Positions 28,596 to 37,202 of a stretch of 64,000 nucleotides of DNA are shown here, in pieces. Numbering within the stretch: the first letter of the stretch is position 1; every line of letters begins with the position of its first letter. The notes below the pieces were generated by a model. The model made no database searches and had not been told where the DNA came from. It saw nothing but the letters and a program-made list of their open reading frames with translations. The DNA lies in assembly GCA_965223955.1 (NCBI GenBank), contig OZ245029.1:496001-560000 (forward strand), in the 5' to 3' direction. A program made the translations under genes and the position numbers. Source of the stretch: Bin75 sp965223955 (GTDB taxonomy: Bacteria; Nitrospirota; Nitrospiria; Nitrospirales; UBA8639).

Positions 28596-30049
28596 TCGGA
28601 AACCTCCCGCATGGCGAGGTCCTGGGACACGGGTTGAGGAGCCCATCCTCCCCCAAGGGATTTATACAATTGCACGACGGTGAGGAGATGATTGCGTTGC
28701 GTTTGAGCCAGGGCCGTTTCCGCGTTCAACACGTCGCGCTGCGCCACCAGAATCTCCAAGTACGAGGCTTTCCCATTCAGGTATTCGAGTTTGGCCAACT
28801 CCACGGCTTCACGTGAGAGGTCGACCAGTCGTTCCCGTTCTGCCCGGATCTCTCGAATTTTTTGATGAGCAAGGAGGGCGTCTTCCACTTCCCGAAAGGC
28901 CTGTTGAATGGTTTGTTCGTAGGAGACGAGCGCCTGTTCCTGTTGGGCTCGACTCATTTCCAAATTGGCTCGATTACGCCCCGCGTTGAAAAGAGGCACG
29001 GTGAGCCCGGGCCCAAACGACCAGACCCGCGAGGCACCGACAAAGAGATCGGAAAATTGCAGGCTCTGCGCGCCGAAATTTCCCGTTAAACTGATCTGAG
29101 GGAAAAAAGCCGCTTTGGCCACGCCGATTTTGGCATTGGCCGCGACTAACCGTTGTTCGGCTTCCACAATATCCGGACGCCGCGCAAGTAACGCCGACGG
29201 CAACCCCGTGGGCACCTCGGGAGGCAGCGGGTGCTCGCGCAACGAAGCCCCGCGAACGATGGATGTCGGGTTCCGTCCCATGAGAAGGCTGAGTTGATGT
29301 TCCTTTTGTCCGATTTGGCGTTCGAGGTCGGGGATCACGGCTTGGGCACGGGCCACGTCCTGTTCCGCGCGACGAATGTCCAGCGTCGAACTCTGCCCCA
29401 TGAGTTTTCGCAACCGGGTAAGATCGAGGGCCTCCTGTCGTGTCTTGAGTGTGCGCTTGGCAGACTCCAGTTCGACATCCAATGCTTGAAGCTCGAAATA
29501 CGCCCTGGCAAGATCGCTGACCAGCATCAGGACGACCGTCCGGCGCGCCGATTCCCGGGCGAGCAGGTCGGCTTGGGCCGCTTCCGTGGCTCGACGCAGT
29601 TTTCCCCACAGGTCGAGTTCAAAAGACAAATCCGCAGTAGCCCTGAATTGATTCGTGGCGGGAATTTGCGGGATGTTACCGGGAAAACCGAACTGCCGAA
29701 CCACGGCCTGAGACGTTTGATTCCGCTGAATACTGCTCTTGCCGTCTAGCCGTGGAAATTGATCGGCACCGGTCGCAACGAGGTGGGCTCGAGATTCTCG
29801 AACTCTGGCGACCGCTATTCTCACGTTCTTATTCTCCACCAATGCCTTTCGGATGAGGGACTGAAGGTTCTCATCCTGAAAGAGTTCCCACCAGCCCAGA
29901 TCGGCTAAGGACACCTCCTCAAGGGTCGCACCCTGCTGCATCCGAAAGCTGTCGGGTTCCGCGACCGGCGGCCGCTCATAATCCGGCCCCAGTGCACACC
30001 CGCCCAGGGTGAACGTCCAGAGGCTTATCACGAGAAACCGGATCATCAT
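28592..30049 (-). CDS. RND outer-membrane channel lipoprotein (NodT/TolC-like)
   Basis: A 485-residue outer-membrane factor lipoprotein. The signal peptide ends in the lipobox LGGC, followed by ALGPDYERPPVAEPDSF as in NodT/OprM proteins. It has two long helical-hairpin repeats, with FELDLWGKLRRATEAAQADL in the first and VWSFGPGLTVPLFNAGRNRA in the second, and the linker LLARRPDIVEAEQRLVAANA. It forms the trimeric exit duct for the pump. Its ATG overlaps the regulator stop as ATGA, and its stop overlaps the adaptor start, so all four genes appear co-transcribed. Confidence 0.94.
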   Translation of the reverse strand: MMIRFLVISLWTFTLGGCALGPDYERPPVAEPDSFRMQQGATLEEVSLADLGWWELFQDENLQSLIRKALVENKNVRIAVARVRESRAHLVATGADQFPRLDGKSSIQRNQTSQAVVRQFGFPGNIPQIPATNQFRATADLSFELDLWGKLRRATEAAQADLLARESARRTVVLMLVSDLARAYFELQALDVELESAKRTLKTRQEALDLTRLRKLMGQSSTLDIRRAEQDVARAQAVIPDLERQIGQKEHQLSLLMGRNPTSIVRGASLREHPLPPEVPTGLPSALLARRPDIVEAEQRLVAANAKIGVAKAAFFPQISLTGNFGAQSLQFSDLFVGASRVWSFGPGLTVPLFNAGRNRANLEMSRAQQEQALVSYEQTIQQAFREVEDALLAHQKIREIRAERERLVDLSREAVELAKLEYLNGKASYLEILVAQRDVLNAETALAQTQRNHLLTVVQLYKSLGGGWAPQPVSQDLAMREVSE

Positions 30050-30699
30050 GATCGACGTTCTTTCCCGCTACGCGCCGCCATGACCCGTTGACGGGGCGCG
30101 GCACGCATGCCGGCAAGACTGACGTTGGTAATGTGTTCGGCCAGGGCGTTGACGTAGTCCTCGGTGAACTCGATATCGGCGTACAGGCGATCCATCACCG
30201 GCCGCGCGAATTTGTAGTGTAAACACTGCCCGATCACGCTAAAGCAATGATGACGAATACCTTCCTCGGTCGCGTCGTCCGGGAGTAATGCCGCAACAAT
30301 GGCGCGCAGCTTCATGTGATTCGGGCGAATGAACGTTTCCACGAGCGTATCCAATATCGGACTGGGATTCACCATTTCCTGGATTTGAATTTTTTCCAGA
30401 GATGAGGATGGTTTGTGAATGCCCACGACGTGATGAACGAACCAGAACACAAATGTTCGAAGTTGCTCTTCCGGAGGCTCGTCTCCAAAATCCACGCGTT
30501 CCGTATCCCGGTCCAGGTTCAGGGCATGGGAGACCACTTCGCCGTAAAATTGGGCTTTATCCCCAAAATGGTAATTTATCGCCGCTACGTTGGTACCTGC
30601 ACGCCGGACAATCTGCTGAATGGTCGCATTGTGATAGCCCCGCTCTCCAAAAACCTCCAACGCCGCTTCAATAAGTTTTGCTCGAGTACTTTTTCTCAT
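30046..30699 (-). CDS. TetR/AcrR-family regulator, CecR-like
   Basis: A 217-residue repressor with an N-terminal TetR helix-turn-helix (ALEVFGERGYHNATIQQIVRRAGTNVAAINYHFGDKAQFY, about residues 13-50). The C-terminal ligand domain resembles that of CecR/YbiH (SLEKIQIQEMVNPSPILDTL and HHCFSVIGQCLHYKFARPVM). It is the first gene of the efflux operon and probably represses it until a ligand binds. A perfect 7-4-7 inverted repeat lies 34 bases before its start, at 30733-30750. Confidence 0.92.
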   Translation of the reverse strand: MRKSTRAKLIEAALEVFGERGYHNATIQQIVRRAGTNVAAINYHFGDKAQFYGEVVSHALNLDRDTERVDFGDEPPEEQLRTFVFWFVHHVVGIHKPSSSLEKIQIQEMVNPSPILDTLVETFIRPNHMKLRAIVAALLPDDATEEGIRHHCFSVIGQCLHYKFARPVMDRLYADIEFTEDYVNALAEHITNVSLAGMRAAPRQRVMAARSGKERRS

Positions 30700-30732
30700 A
30701 ACGATCCAAGCTTACCCAATTCTAATTCATAT

Positions 30733-30750
30733 TTCAAATGCCTATTTGAA
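30733..30750. promoter_or_regulatory. Candidate operator of the efflux operon
   Basis: TTCAAAT-GCCT-ATTTGAA, a perfect 7-bp inverted repeat with a 4-base spacer. It is the clearest palindrome in the A/T-rich leader before the TetR gene, and its size is suited to a TetR dimer. Confidence 0.65.
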
Positions 30751-31132
30751 TTATTTTCTCTTCTGTAACAAATTGATAGTCAAAGAATTTTACCACAGCG
30801 GCTCACCGTGACAACATGGCGCACCTTACCCGTGTTCACTCCGTTACGGCGAGTGATTCTTGAGGGGAGCATTGGTCTATTGTGAGTGAGTTATGTACGT
30901 GAGGATGGGGGAGGGAGATATCAGCAGCCTTTGCGACACGGGGCCAACGCATACCCATGCCCGCAGAAGAAAAGACCCTTCATGCACGATCTGATATTGG
31001 CACGCGCTCGAATGGCCGTGGCACCTCACTGCCGTGAGCGCATACCAAGACAACGCGTGCAAAAACGGAGGTGCTAAAAACTCTTGTTCCTGTTGCCGAC
31101 CTTTGGGCTAATGAGGACGGGGCTGATTCCCG
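30751..31132. other. Spacer without a recognised gene
   Basis: A/T-rich next to the efflux leader, then mixed sequence. Short open frames here show no family features or convincing ribosome-binding sites. Nothing further is seen. Confidence 0.4.
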
Positions 31133-31537
31133 TTACGCGGCGCCGCGAGCCTCATCCACACTCCAAATTCCCGACCCTTGTGCCGAAATGAACAGGAAGG
31201 CAAAGCAATACATGATCGCCAAATCTCCCTGGGTCACAAGCGGGAAAAACGCCTGCCAGCCCTGAGCCATCATCTGCGATCCATGCTGCATCCAATACGC
31301 CGCGGCCATCAGCCCGCTGCACAGAAACGCAGACCATCTCGTGAACAACCCGACCGCGACCAGCAGGCCGCCGATCAATTCAATGGGACCGGCGATATAG
31401 ATGACAAACGCCGGCACTTCGTGTTGCATGGGCGCGGGAAAGGCAAAGAGCTTTTGTGCGCCATGAAACAGAAACGTCAGTCCCGCGAAAATTCTCAACA
31501 AGGCATATGTTTGGTTCGTGTACGCTTGCATGAACAT
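31133..31537 (-). CDS. DoxX-family membrane protein
   Basis: A 134-residue, four-helix membrane protein. YALLRIFAGLTFLFHGAQKLF is the typical first helix of DoxX/DoxD-like proteins, followed by VIYIAGPIELIGGLLVAVGLF, a third helix (SAFLCSGLMAAAYWM) and a fourth (LAIMYCFAFLFISAQGSG). AGGAGG stands 7 bases before the ATG. Related proteins take part in membrane redox or thiol-stress processes, but the role of this branch is not settled. Confidence 0.9.
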   Translation of the reverse strand: MFMQAYTNQTYALLRIFAGLTFLFHGAQKLFAFPAPMQHEVPAFVIYIAGPIELIGGLLVAVGLFTRWSAFLCSGLMAAAYWMQHGSQMMAQGWQAFFPLVTQGDLAIMYCFAFLFISAQGSGIWSVDEARGAA

Positions 31538-31862
31538 CCTGACACCTCCTTTGAAGGCTCAAAAACCGATTCGGGCGGAAAGACATTCCGGTCTTGAGAT
31601 GGGGTGAGTTGCTTGATCCGATGCATACGTTCGTCAAAACTTCTTGCCGCACCGGCGTGCGGGACAACGAGTGTGAGAATTCCAGCGAAACGCATCGACC
31701 GGGGACCGTGCAACGGTCCACAATTTGCCATCATACCGCATCTTGCTGTTCAATGCATCAACCTTTCTTTGAACCGCGTGCAGCACCCACAAAAAACACG
31801 CGAGACCCTGTCCCCGACCTGATCGGGGAATGGTGCCCGGCTCGTACAACGTTTTCACACGG
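31538..31862. other. Spacer between DoxX and the secreted protein
   Basis: No supported gene. It contains GTCCCCGACCTGATCGGGGA near 31810-31829, the same repeat text as at 23381-23400, so it carries a fragment of the dispersed repeats. Confidence 0.4.
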
Positions 31863-32264
31863 TTACAAAGGAACGTCGGGCGGCTGGGACATCGAGCGAA
31901 ACGACAGAATCCGGCGTTTACCCTCGGAATCGAGTTGAATGATCAATTCCACGGCAGTCCCGTTCCTGAGGGCTCGCAAATCCACGGTGGAATCGGAGGT
32001 GTGTGGATGCACCGCCAGTATGGCCTCACCGGGGACCGCTTCCCATCCTGTTTCGAATAAAGGCGACTCGTCGGAGCGTTGATTCCAATTCAACCAGAGT
32101 ACCGGTCCATCGAGGTCGATATAGCGAATGGTGCCCCGGATACCCGTGGGGTGTGTAAAGTTCAGAACATTCGTCAGAAAGGTATCCAGGGGGTGGGGTT
32201 CGGTTTGATGCTGGGCCAACGTCGGAGCAGGGACAAGGACAACCAGGATCACCAACGCCAGCAT
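31863..32264 (-). CDS. Small exported protein
   Basis: 133 residues from the ATG at 32264, which directly starts a signal peptide (MLALVILVVLVPAPTLAQHQ). A longer frame to 32366 would overlap the radical SAM gene. The mature part has a beta-rich core (RGTIRYIDLDGPVLWLNW and NGTAVELIIQLDSEGKRRIL) and no cysteines. The start lies 4 bases after the stop of the radical SAM gene, so they are likely coupled. The family is not recognised. Confidence 0.65.
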   Translation of the reverse strand: MLALVILVVLVPAPTLAQHQTEPHPLDTFLTNVLNFTHPTGIRGTIRYIDLDGPVLWLNWNQRSDESPLFETGWEAVPGEAILAVHPHTSDSTVDLRALRNGTAVELIIQLDSEGKRRILSFRSMSQPPDVPL

Positions 32265-32268
32265 TGGT

Positions 32269-33234
32269 TTATGAAGATGTAGGGGGGGACCTGCGTGTCC
32301 CCCCGCTCTCTTGTCTGGTCTCATGTCTTTCAGCCTGAATCCCCACTGTTTCTTCTGAGCATACATGTTTTTGAGTTACGGTTTCTGCGTTAAACCCTTC
32401 CCGGCTTACGCCGACTCGCTCATGGCCTCCGAACACACTACGGAACACGTCCACGATTTCATGAAATTTCTTTAACGTCGTCCATTCGGCATAACCCGCC
32501 TCCCGTAACAGTCGCGGAAACGCCGTCTGTTTCGTCCGTTGCCCCTCTTTGCTCCCATCCCCGAGCAGGTAATGATCCAGGATGACCCGCGTGCAGGCCC
32601 GTTCCAACTCACCGGCAAATCCCTGGGGATCATCCAACGGCAACAACGGACTCACCGTCGCCACCGAGTCCAGCCCCGCGGTTCGCAGGGCGTGCAGGGC
32701 CTGAATCCGGGAATGGGGAGAATAGGCTTGATTCGGAAAGGGAGCCGGTAATTTTGGTTTATCCGTTTCCACCGTAATCTGAACCCGCACGTCGCACTGC
32801 TGTTGAAGTTGCCGTAAAAGCGAAAGATCCTCGACCACCAACGGCGTATGCGATTGAATAACCAAAAGATCCGGAGGTCGATCCACCATGGCTTGCAGCA
32901 GTTCCCGTGTGCATCGCAGGGTCCGTTCCTGTGGCGGATACGGCTCGGTGACGCTGGACATGAAAATCCTGATGGGCTTGGGGTCGCCGCGGTTCTTCAG
33001 CCGGTCATATTGTGTACAGTAGGCTTGTACTGTTCCTTCTTTGACGTCCAGGAACCGTCCCCACGTCCGCCCCTGCACGTGATAGGGATTCCACTGAGCA
33101 TAGCAGTACAACCCGCACAGCGTGTTGCCGAGCGCACAGCCCCGATACAGATTAATGGTATGGGTAAACCCCTGACCTAAAAATCCCCCCGTGGGATTGA
33201 GAATCGTTTTGCACGGAATCGTTTTGGGTTCCAT
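32269..33234 (-). CDS. Radical SAM protein (SPL-like family)
   Basis: A 321-residue protein opening NPTGGFLGQGFTHTINLYRGC. This pattern is shared with the Rv2578c/PA0069-type radical SAM proteins that are related to spore photoproduct lyase. The cysteine stretch is YRGCALGNTLCGLYCYAQ. Its Cys spacing is C-x6-C-x3-C rather than the textbook C-x3-C-x2-C. RIFMSSVTEPYPPQERTLRC and VRVQITVETDKP are further conserved strands. It should bind a 4Fe-4S cluster and SAM in the cytoplasm; the substrate is unknown. The Arg/Thr/Ser-rich C-terminal 30 residues look unconserved. The exported small protein follows 4 bases later. Confidence 0.8.
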   Translation of the reverse strand: MEPKTIPCKTILNPTGGFLGQGFTHTINLYRGCALGNTLCGLYCYAQWNPYHVQGRTWGRFLDVKEGTVQAYCTQYDRLKNRGDPKPIRIFMSSVTEPYPPQERTLRCTRELLQAMVDRPPDLLVIQSHTPLVVEDLSLLRQLQQQCDVRVQITVETDKPKLPAPFPNQAYSPHSRIQALHALRTAGLDSVATVSPLLPLDDPQGFAGELERACTRVILDHYLLGDGSKEGQRTKQTAFPRLLREAGYAEWTTLKKFHEIVDVFRSVFGGHERVGVSREGFNAETVTQKHVCSEETVGIQAERHETRQESGGTRRSPPTSS

Positions 33235-33308
33235 AGGAAGCGTTATGTGAATTGATCAAAAAATATTTCCCGTATACTCTAGCAGATTGGAGGATCGATG
33301 AAATACTG

Positions 33309-33773
33309 ATGACACGATTATCGTGCACGATAATGCTCTTGGGAGTCTTGGCCTTGTCTTCGTCCACGGCTCAGGCGGCGAAACCGGTGACCTGCCCGGA
33401 AAACCTGTCTCACCTCGGTGAAGAAATGGACGCGTTACTCAAAGGTGTGCACGTCAAGGAATTCAAACACACGATTCGCTCCGCCCTGCAGGCGTCCATC
33501 CCCCAAGCCATTGAGCGGGCCGACGGGATCAAGGAGCAAATGGCCTTTCTTCGAAAAGAAATTCAACACCAGGTCCGTGTGGAAAAAAGTGCCGACTTCA
33601 TTGCCCGCGACGTCTCGAAAAATTTGGACGGGCCGTTGACGCCTTGCAAGCGGAGGGAACGGGGCGGATACTGCAACACCGTAGAGCGGTACTATATGGC
33701 GAAAGCCGCCAACCTGGCGAATCGGGCGTTTCTCAAAGCACTGGAATGTTACCAGCGCCAGGGCTACCACTAA
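33309..33773 (+). CDS. Small exported alpha-helical protein
   Basis: 154 residues from the ATG at 33309, which begins a signal peptide (TIMLLGVLALSSSTAQA). The mature part is helical and charged, with three Cys in the second half (TPCKRRERGGYCNTVERYY and ALECYQRQGYH) and one near the new N-terminus (VTCPENLSH). This could make two disulfides in the periplasm. No family is recognised. It is divergent from the radical SAM gene, with about 74 bases between them. Confidence 0.65.
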   Translation: MTRLSCTIMLLGVLALSSSTAQAAKPVTCPENLSHLGEEMDALLKGVHVKEFKHTIRSALQASIPQAIERADGIKEQMAFLRKEIQHQVRVEKSADFIARDVSKNLDGPLTPCKRRERGGYCNTVERYYMAKAANLANRAFLKALECYQRQGYH

Positions 33774-33899
33774 CCACCCGCCGCCCATACTCCTTCCCGA
33801 TTTCCATCACCGACATACCCTTCCTCCTTTACTCAAAAAATGTGGTGGTCACGACTCCCGGCTGGTTTTATTTTACAAACCCACACGGGAGATACCCAT

Positions 33900-34060
33900 G
33901 TCTTAAATGAAAACGTTAAAAATTTTACGAATGTTATAAATATGAAAAAATGCGCAAACTTTAAACTTTGTAAAGTTTGTTGCGAACTTTACAAAGTTTA
34001 AACATTGTAAAAAAATAAAATATTTTACGAAATGTAAACATTGTAAACAGATGCACAAAA
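33900..34060. promoter_or_regulatory. A/T-rich palindrome and repeat block
   Basis: An 18-bp perfect inverted repeat (33960-33977 and 33985-34002) surrounds the 7-base loop TGTTGCG. Each arm is itself a near-palindrome, AACTTT-GT-AAAGTT. The unit AAACATTGTAAA occurs twice (about 34000 and 34034), and TTTTACGAA twice (about 33922 and 34023). This is far more A/T-rich than the surroundings. It could be a cluster of repressor sites, an iteron-like array or a scar of a mobile element. No gene fits. Confidence 0.55.
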
Positions 34061-34138
34061 CTGCACGAAGCACAGAAATTTATTGGAAGAGAAAGACTTG
34101 AATCCCCGCTACGAATGCCAAAGATCCTGCATCCCCCT

Positions 34139-35308
34139 TCAAGAGGGAAGTGAGGGAACTTGCTGCGGCTGGGCCTTGCCGGGAAGCGGAAACGTCTCGG
34201 GGTTCCCAAAGGGAAGCGTTTCGACGTAGAGCGAGGTCGAGGGGAACGCAAACGCCGTGCCGTGGCCTTCGACAATGTCTTTGACCTTGTAGGCCAGGCG
34301 CTCCTTACAAGCCAGCCATTCCCCCCACTCCGTGGTTTTGGTAAAACAGTAGAGCATGATATTGATACTGGACGCGTCAAAGGCATCCACGAAAACAAAC
34401 GTCTTGGTTCGTGCGGGATCCGTTTCAAAGTCCTCGTGGGATTTCAGGTATTTCAGAATATCGTGAACGATCATCCGCAGTTGGTCCTGGGTCGTGCGAT
34501 ATTCGACTCCGATGATCCAATAAATTCTTCGATTGGTCCTACGGGAAAAATTTACCAGCGCTTCCCCCGCCAACCGCGAGTTGGGAATGGTCACCAGGGC
34601 TTTGTCGAATTGTCGTATTTTGGTGGCGCGAAAGCCGATATCCTCGACGACCCCGTCCACGTCCGGCGTGCGAATCCAATTACCCTTTTCGAACATCCGA
34701 TCCAAAAAGATGGTCAGTCCCGCAAACAAATTCGCAATGAACTCTCGTGCGCCCAAGGCGACGGCCATGCCCATCAGTCCCAAACTCCCAAGGAGCGCCG
34801 CCACGTTAAATCCCCATTCTTGAAACACGGACGCGATCCCCATGCAGATCACGACAAACTTGGCGAGCTTCACGAAGAAGCCCTTCATGGTATCGCGCAT
34901 GCTCGAGCTGCCCAGCATGGCGATTCCGCGGTCCATGAACGAAGACAGGGGATCAATCGATCGAAACAGCACCCAGAACAACGTCAGCGCGATCAGAGAG
35001 CGAATGAATTGGTCGAACGTGGCACTGACGGCCTCGGACATGGGGAGAACCTGACCGGCCATGTAGAACCCCACCGCCACAAACCCGAATTCCAAGGGCT
35101 TTTCCACGGCGTGGAGCACGAGGTCATCCAGTTCCGATTTGGTCTTCTTGGTCAACGTCCGAAGTGAGGACACCACAAACCGGAAAAAGACCCGCCTCAG
35201 GCCCAGAAAGGCCAACAGCACAAGAATGGCCGTCACGACTTGACCCAGGCTGACCCCGAGCACGCCCGTTTGCCACACTTCAGCCACTTGTTTGCCGAAT
35301 TCCATCAT
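34139..35308 (-). CDS. MscS-family mechanosensitive channel
   Basis: A 389-residue protein with about four or five N-terminal membrane helices. The pore-lining helix segment is GFNVAALLGSLGLMGMAVALGAREFIANLFAG (about 160-195), with the small-residue pattern of MscS TM3. The beta domain follows (GNWIRTPDVDGVVEDIGFRA and TIPNSRLAGEALVNFSRR), then an alpha/beta C-terminal part. It releases solutes on hypo-osmotic shock, which fits the betaine gene elsewhere in the window. A decayed partial copy lies at 39566-39800, on the far side of the accessory cluster. The Pro-rich last 15 residues look unconserved. Confidence 0.93.
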   Translation of the reverse strand: MMEFGKQVAEVWQTGVLGVSLGQVVTAILVLLAFLGLRRVFFRFVVSSLRTLTKKTKSELDDLVLHAVEKPLEFGFVAVGFYMAGQVLPMSEAVSATFDQFIRSLIALTLFWVLFRSIDPLSSFMDRGIAMLGSSSMRDTMKGFFVKLAKFVVICMGIASVFQEWGFNVAALLGSLGLMGMAVALGAREFIANLFAGLTIFLDRMFEKGNWIRTPDVDGVVEDIGFRATKIRQFDKALVTIPNSRLAGEALVNFSRRTNRRIYWIIGVEYRTTQDQLRMIVHDILKYLKSHEDFETDPARTKTFVFVDAFDASSINIMLYCFTKTTEWGEWLACKERLAYKVKDIVEGHGTAFAFPSTSLYVETLPFGNPETFPLPGKAQPQQVPSLPS

Positions 35309-35403
35309 GACCTACGCTTCTGATCTTCAGCACAGCTCCGTGTGCACACATTTTCTAACGGTGCGCTTTGTCGCGCTGTGATAAGCCTTGATTTTAGCTC
35401 TCT

Positions 35404-35422
35404 AGGTACCTATAAGGTACCT
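35404..35422. promoter_or_regulatory. Twin palindromes upstream of the sce7726-like gene
   Basis: AGGTACCTATAAGGTACCT: two copies of the self-palindrome AGGTACCT separated by ATA. They lie about 50 bases before a good -10 box (TATTAT, 35472-35477) that would serve the gene starting at 35515. Possible operator pair. Confidence 0.45.
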
Positions 35423-35514
35423 GTTAGGGGAATGCAAGAGGAAGGCGCTGTAACCAAGATTACCAAGCGTGTATTATACTCGCGCTAACAATCGTCCCAA
35501 GAGAGCAAACCCCA

Positions 35515-36177
35515 ATGACTGCCAAACCGCCAGACGCGCTTGGTTGGCAATGCCAGATGAACCAGCATGCACGAACCATGACCAGCCGTGCAGCCACGAC
35601 CGATTTTGACATTCGTTCGGCCCTTCATCGCCAGCGCCTCCGGCATCAAAAGTTGCATCCCGGTACTCTGGTGATCGACGAGTTAGGTTTGGCTCATGCC
35701 CGGAGCCGGGTGGATGTCGCGGTGATCAACGAATGCATCCATGGCTACGAGATCAAGAGCGCTCAGGATAGCCTTAATCGCTTGGGTGCCCAGTTGGATG
35801 TTTATCGACGGACACTACAAAAGCTTACCATTGTCGCGGCTTCCAAGCACCTGCCGAGGATTTTGTCCGAAGTTCCAGACTGGTGCGGCGTGATCGAAGC
35901 AGTGCAGGGGCCGCGAGGCGGTATATGGCTGCAGCGAGTAAGGTCTGCCCGATCTAACCCGGACATTAACCCCGTTATGCTAGCGCATCTTCTATGGAAG
36001 CCTGAGGTCCTCGATCTGCTGTCTCGAAATGGATACGCCCCGAAGGAATTACGCCGCCCACGAAAGTACCTATACGAGATGTTATGCGAGGTTCTTACGC
36101 CTCGCGAGATCACAGATGCCATCCGCGACTTCATGATGTGCCGCCAAGCGTGGCGAGATCATCTTGTGCATGCGTGA
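35515..36177 (+). CDS. sce7726-family protein, PD-(D/E)XK nuclease-like
   Basis: A 220-residue protein resembling the sce7726 family. The segment VIDELGLAHARSRVDVAVINECIHGYEIKS (about 50-80) has the E...D...E-x-K order of PD-(D/E)XK nucleases, and AQLDVYRRTLQKLTIV follows as in that fold. The middle has VPDWCGVIEAVQGPRGGIWL, and the end is basic and helical. If active it would be a Mg-dependent nuclease in the cytoplasm. Its 3' end overlaps by 47 bases the convergent beta/sce7725-like gene, its usual family partner. Start: ATG after GAGAGC; an ATG at residue 14 is also possible. Assignment is from memory of family motifs. Confidence 0.75.
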   Translation: MTAKPPDALGWQCQMNQHARTMTSRAATTDFDIRSALHRQRLRHQKLHPGTLVIDELGLAHARSRVDVAVINECIHGYEIKSAQDSLNRLGAQLDVYRRTLQKLTIVAASKHLPRILSEVPDWCGVIEAVQGPRGGIWLQRVRSARSNPDINPVMLAHLLWKPEVLDLLSRNGYAPKELRRPRKYLYEMLCEVLTPREITDAIRDFMMCRQAWRDHLVHA

Positions 36178-37198
36178 TGTGGTGGTTGATCGCGACCTCT
36201 TTCCATTTTGTCTGATTACTAGGGCTTTCCTGGCGGACAGCGCATTTGGCAATGTAACTGTCGCCGCTTGAATAATCGGCTCCCCTGAATATGTCTCTGC
36301 AGATAAGGTCCGCGCAAAGCCCGTGCATCTGCTCGCGATCATCCCGAAATGCACCGCCCTTGTGCACAGCCCAGCTACGCGGCGTTGTGTAGATCAGCTT
36401 TGCCGCTGCCTTGATCTTCCGCATGTCGACTGGCGCGAATTCCGGGTGGACGATCGTGTAGTCGCCGAAATTCGGGCGTCTCATCTCCGCTGGCAGGTTC
36501 GCAATGACAGTCTGGTAGAACAGCCAATCATGGCGTGGAATGTCATCGGAACCCTTGGCGATATGACTAAACGTCTTAGGGATCGCCGTTCCAAGCAACA
36601 CTAGGTTTCGGTATACGTGGAGATCGCCCAACTTTCGCAAGGCCTCAGTCAATACGTCTGAGAACGCCTTATAAGGCTCGAAATTCGGCGCTCCCAGATC
36701 AACGATCACATCAGTGTTGGACAACTCGGCATCTAAGTTAGATGCCAGGGCTTGCACCTGCGCGTCCGGGGTTGCCTTCATAAGGTCTTCGAGGCGAACC
36801 GAAATGGCCACCCCAAGCCTGTCCCGCTTGACGATAGCCTTGACGGCGCGGACAGTGCTCGGATCGGCGTTGAGTGGGACAGCGGGCACGGCATCGGCCT
36901 CAGACCGATGCAATTCCTCGAACACATAGGTGAATATATCCCGCCCATCCTCCATGGCCTCATGGACGATTTTCTTGTACACGCCAACCCATGCTCGCCG
37001 TTTGCCCCACTTCGACTTGTAGCGGACTGGAAAGGGAAAGACGTGCTCTTGGACGGACTTCTTCGCCTGCTGCTTCTCGAAATCAAATTCGACGTCGGGG
37101 ATGGTGATGAACGGCACGATCCGATCTTTAACGTGGTCAGCTAGACGTAATAGCGCTTGGTATTCACCCTGCCGCCACCGAAGGGCGGGCACATACAT
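36131..37198 (-). CDS. Beta-protein/sce7725-family protein
   Basis: 355 residues from the ATG at 37198, giving MYVPALRWRQGEYQALLRL, the usual opening of this family; a start 7 codons earlier would overlap the regulator gene. Later features are VIVDLGAPNFEPYKAFSDVL, LVLLGTAIPKTFSHIAKGSD, IPRHDWLFY and YTIVHPEFAPVDMRKIKAA, spaced like a repeated alpha/beta barrel. Members occur beside sce7726 proteins and ImmA/IrrE regulators in mobile regions, as here. Biochemical function is unknown. It is the third gene of the minus-strand operon, beginning 4 bases after the regulator stop. Confidence 0.75.
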   Translation of the reverse strand: MYVPALRWRQGEYQALLRLADHVKDRIVPFITIPDVEFDFEKQQAKKSVQEHVFPFPVRYKSKWGKRRAWVGVYKKIVHEAMEDGRDIFTYVFEELHRSEADAVPAVPLNADPSTVRAVKAIVKRDRLGVAISVRLEDLMKATPDAQVQALASNLDAELSNTDVIVDLGAPNFEPYKAFSDVLTEALRKLGDLHVYRNLVLLGTAIPKTFSHIAKGSDDIPRHDWLFYQTVIANLPAEMRRPNFGDYTIVHPEFAPVDMRKIKAAAKLIYTTPRSWAVHKGGAFRDDREQMHGLCADLICRDIFRGADYSSGDSYIAKCAVRQESPSNQTKWKEVAINHHITHAQDDLATLGGTS

Positions 37199-37202
37199 GT
37201 CG

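Noticed and set aside
34160..35167. 335-codon plus-strand frame antisense to mscS
   Set aside because: The minus-strand MscS protein has clear helices and motifs; the antisense product is low-complexity His/Arg-rich.
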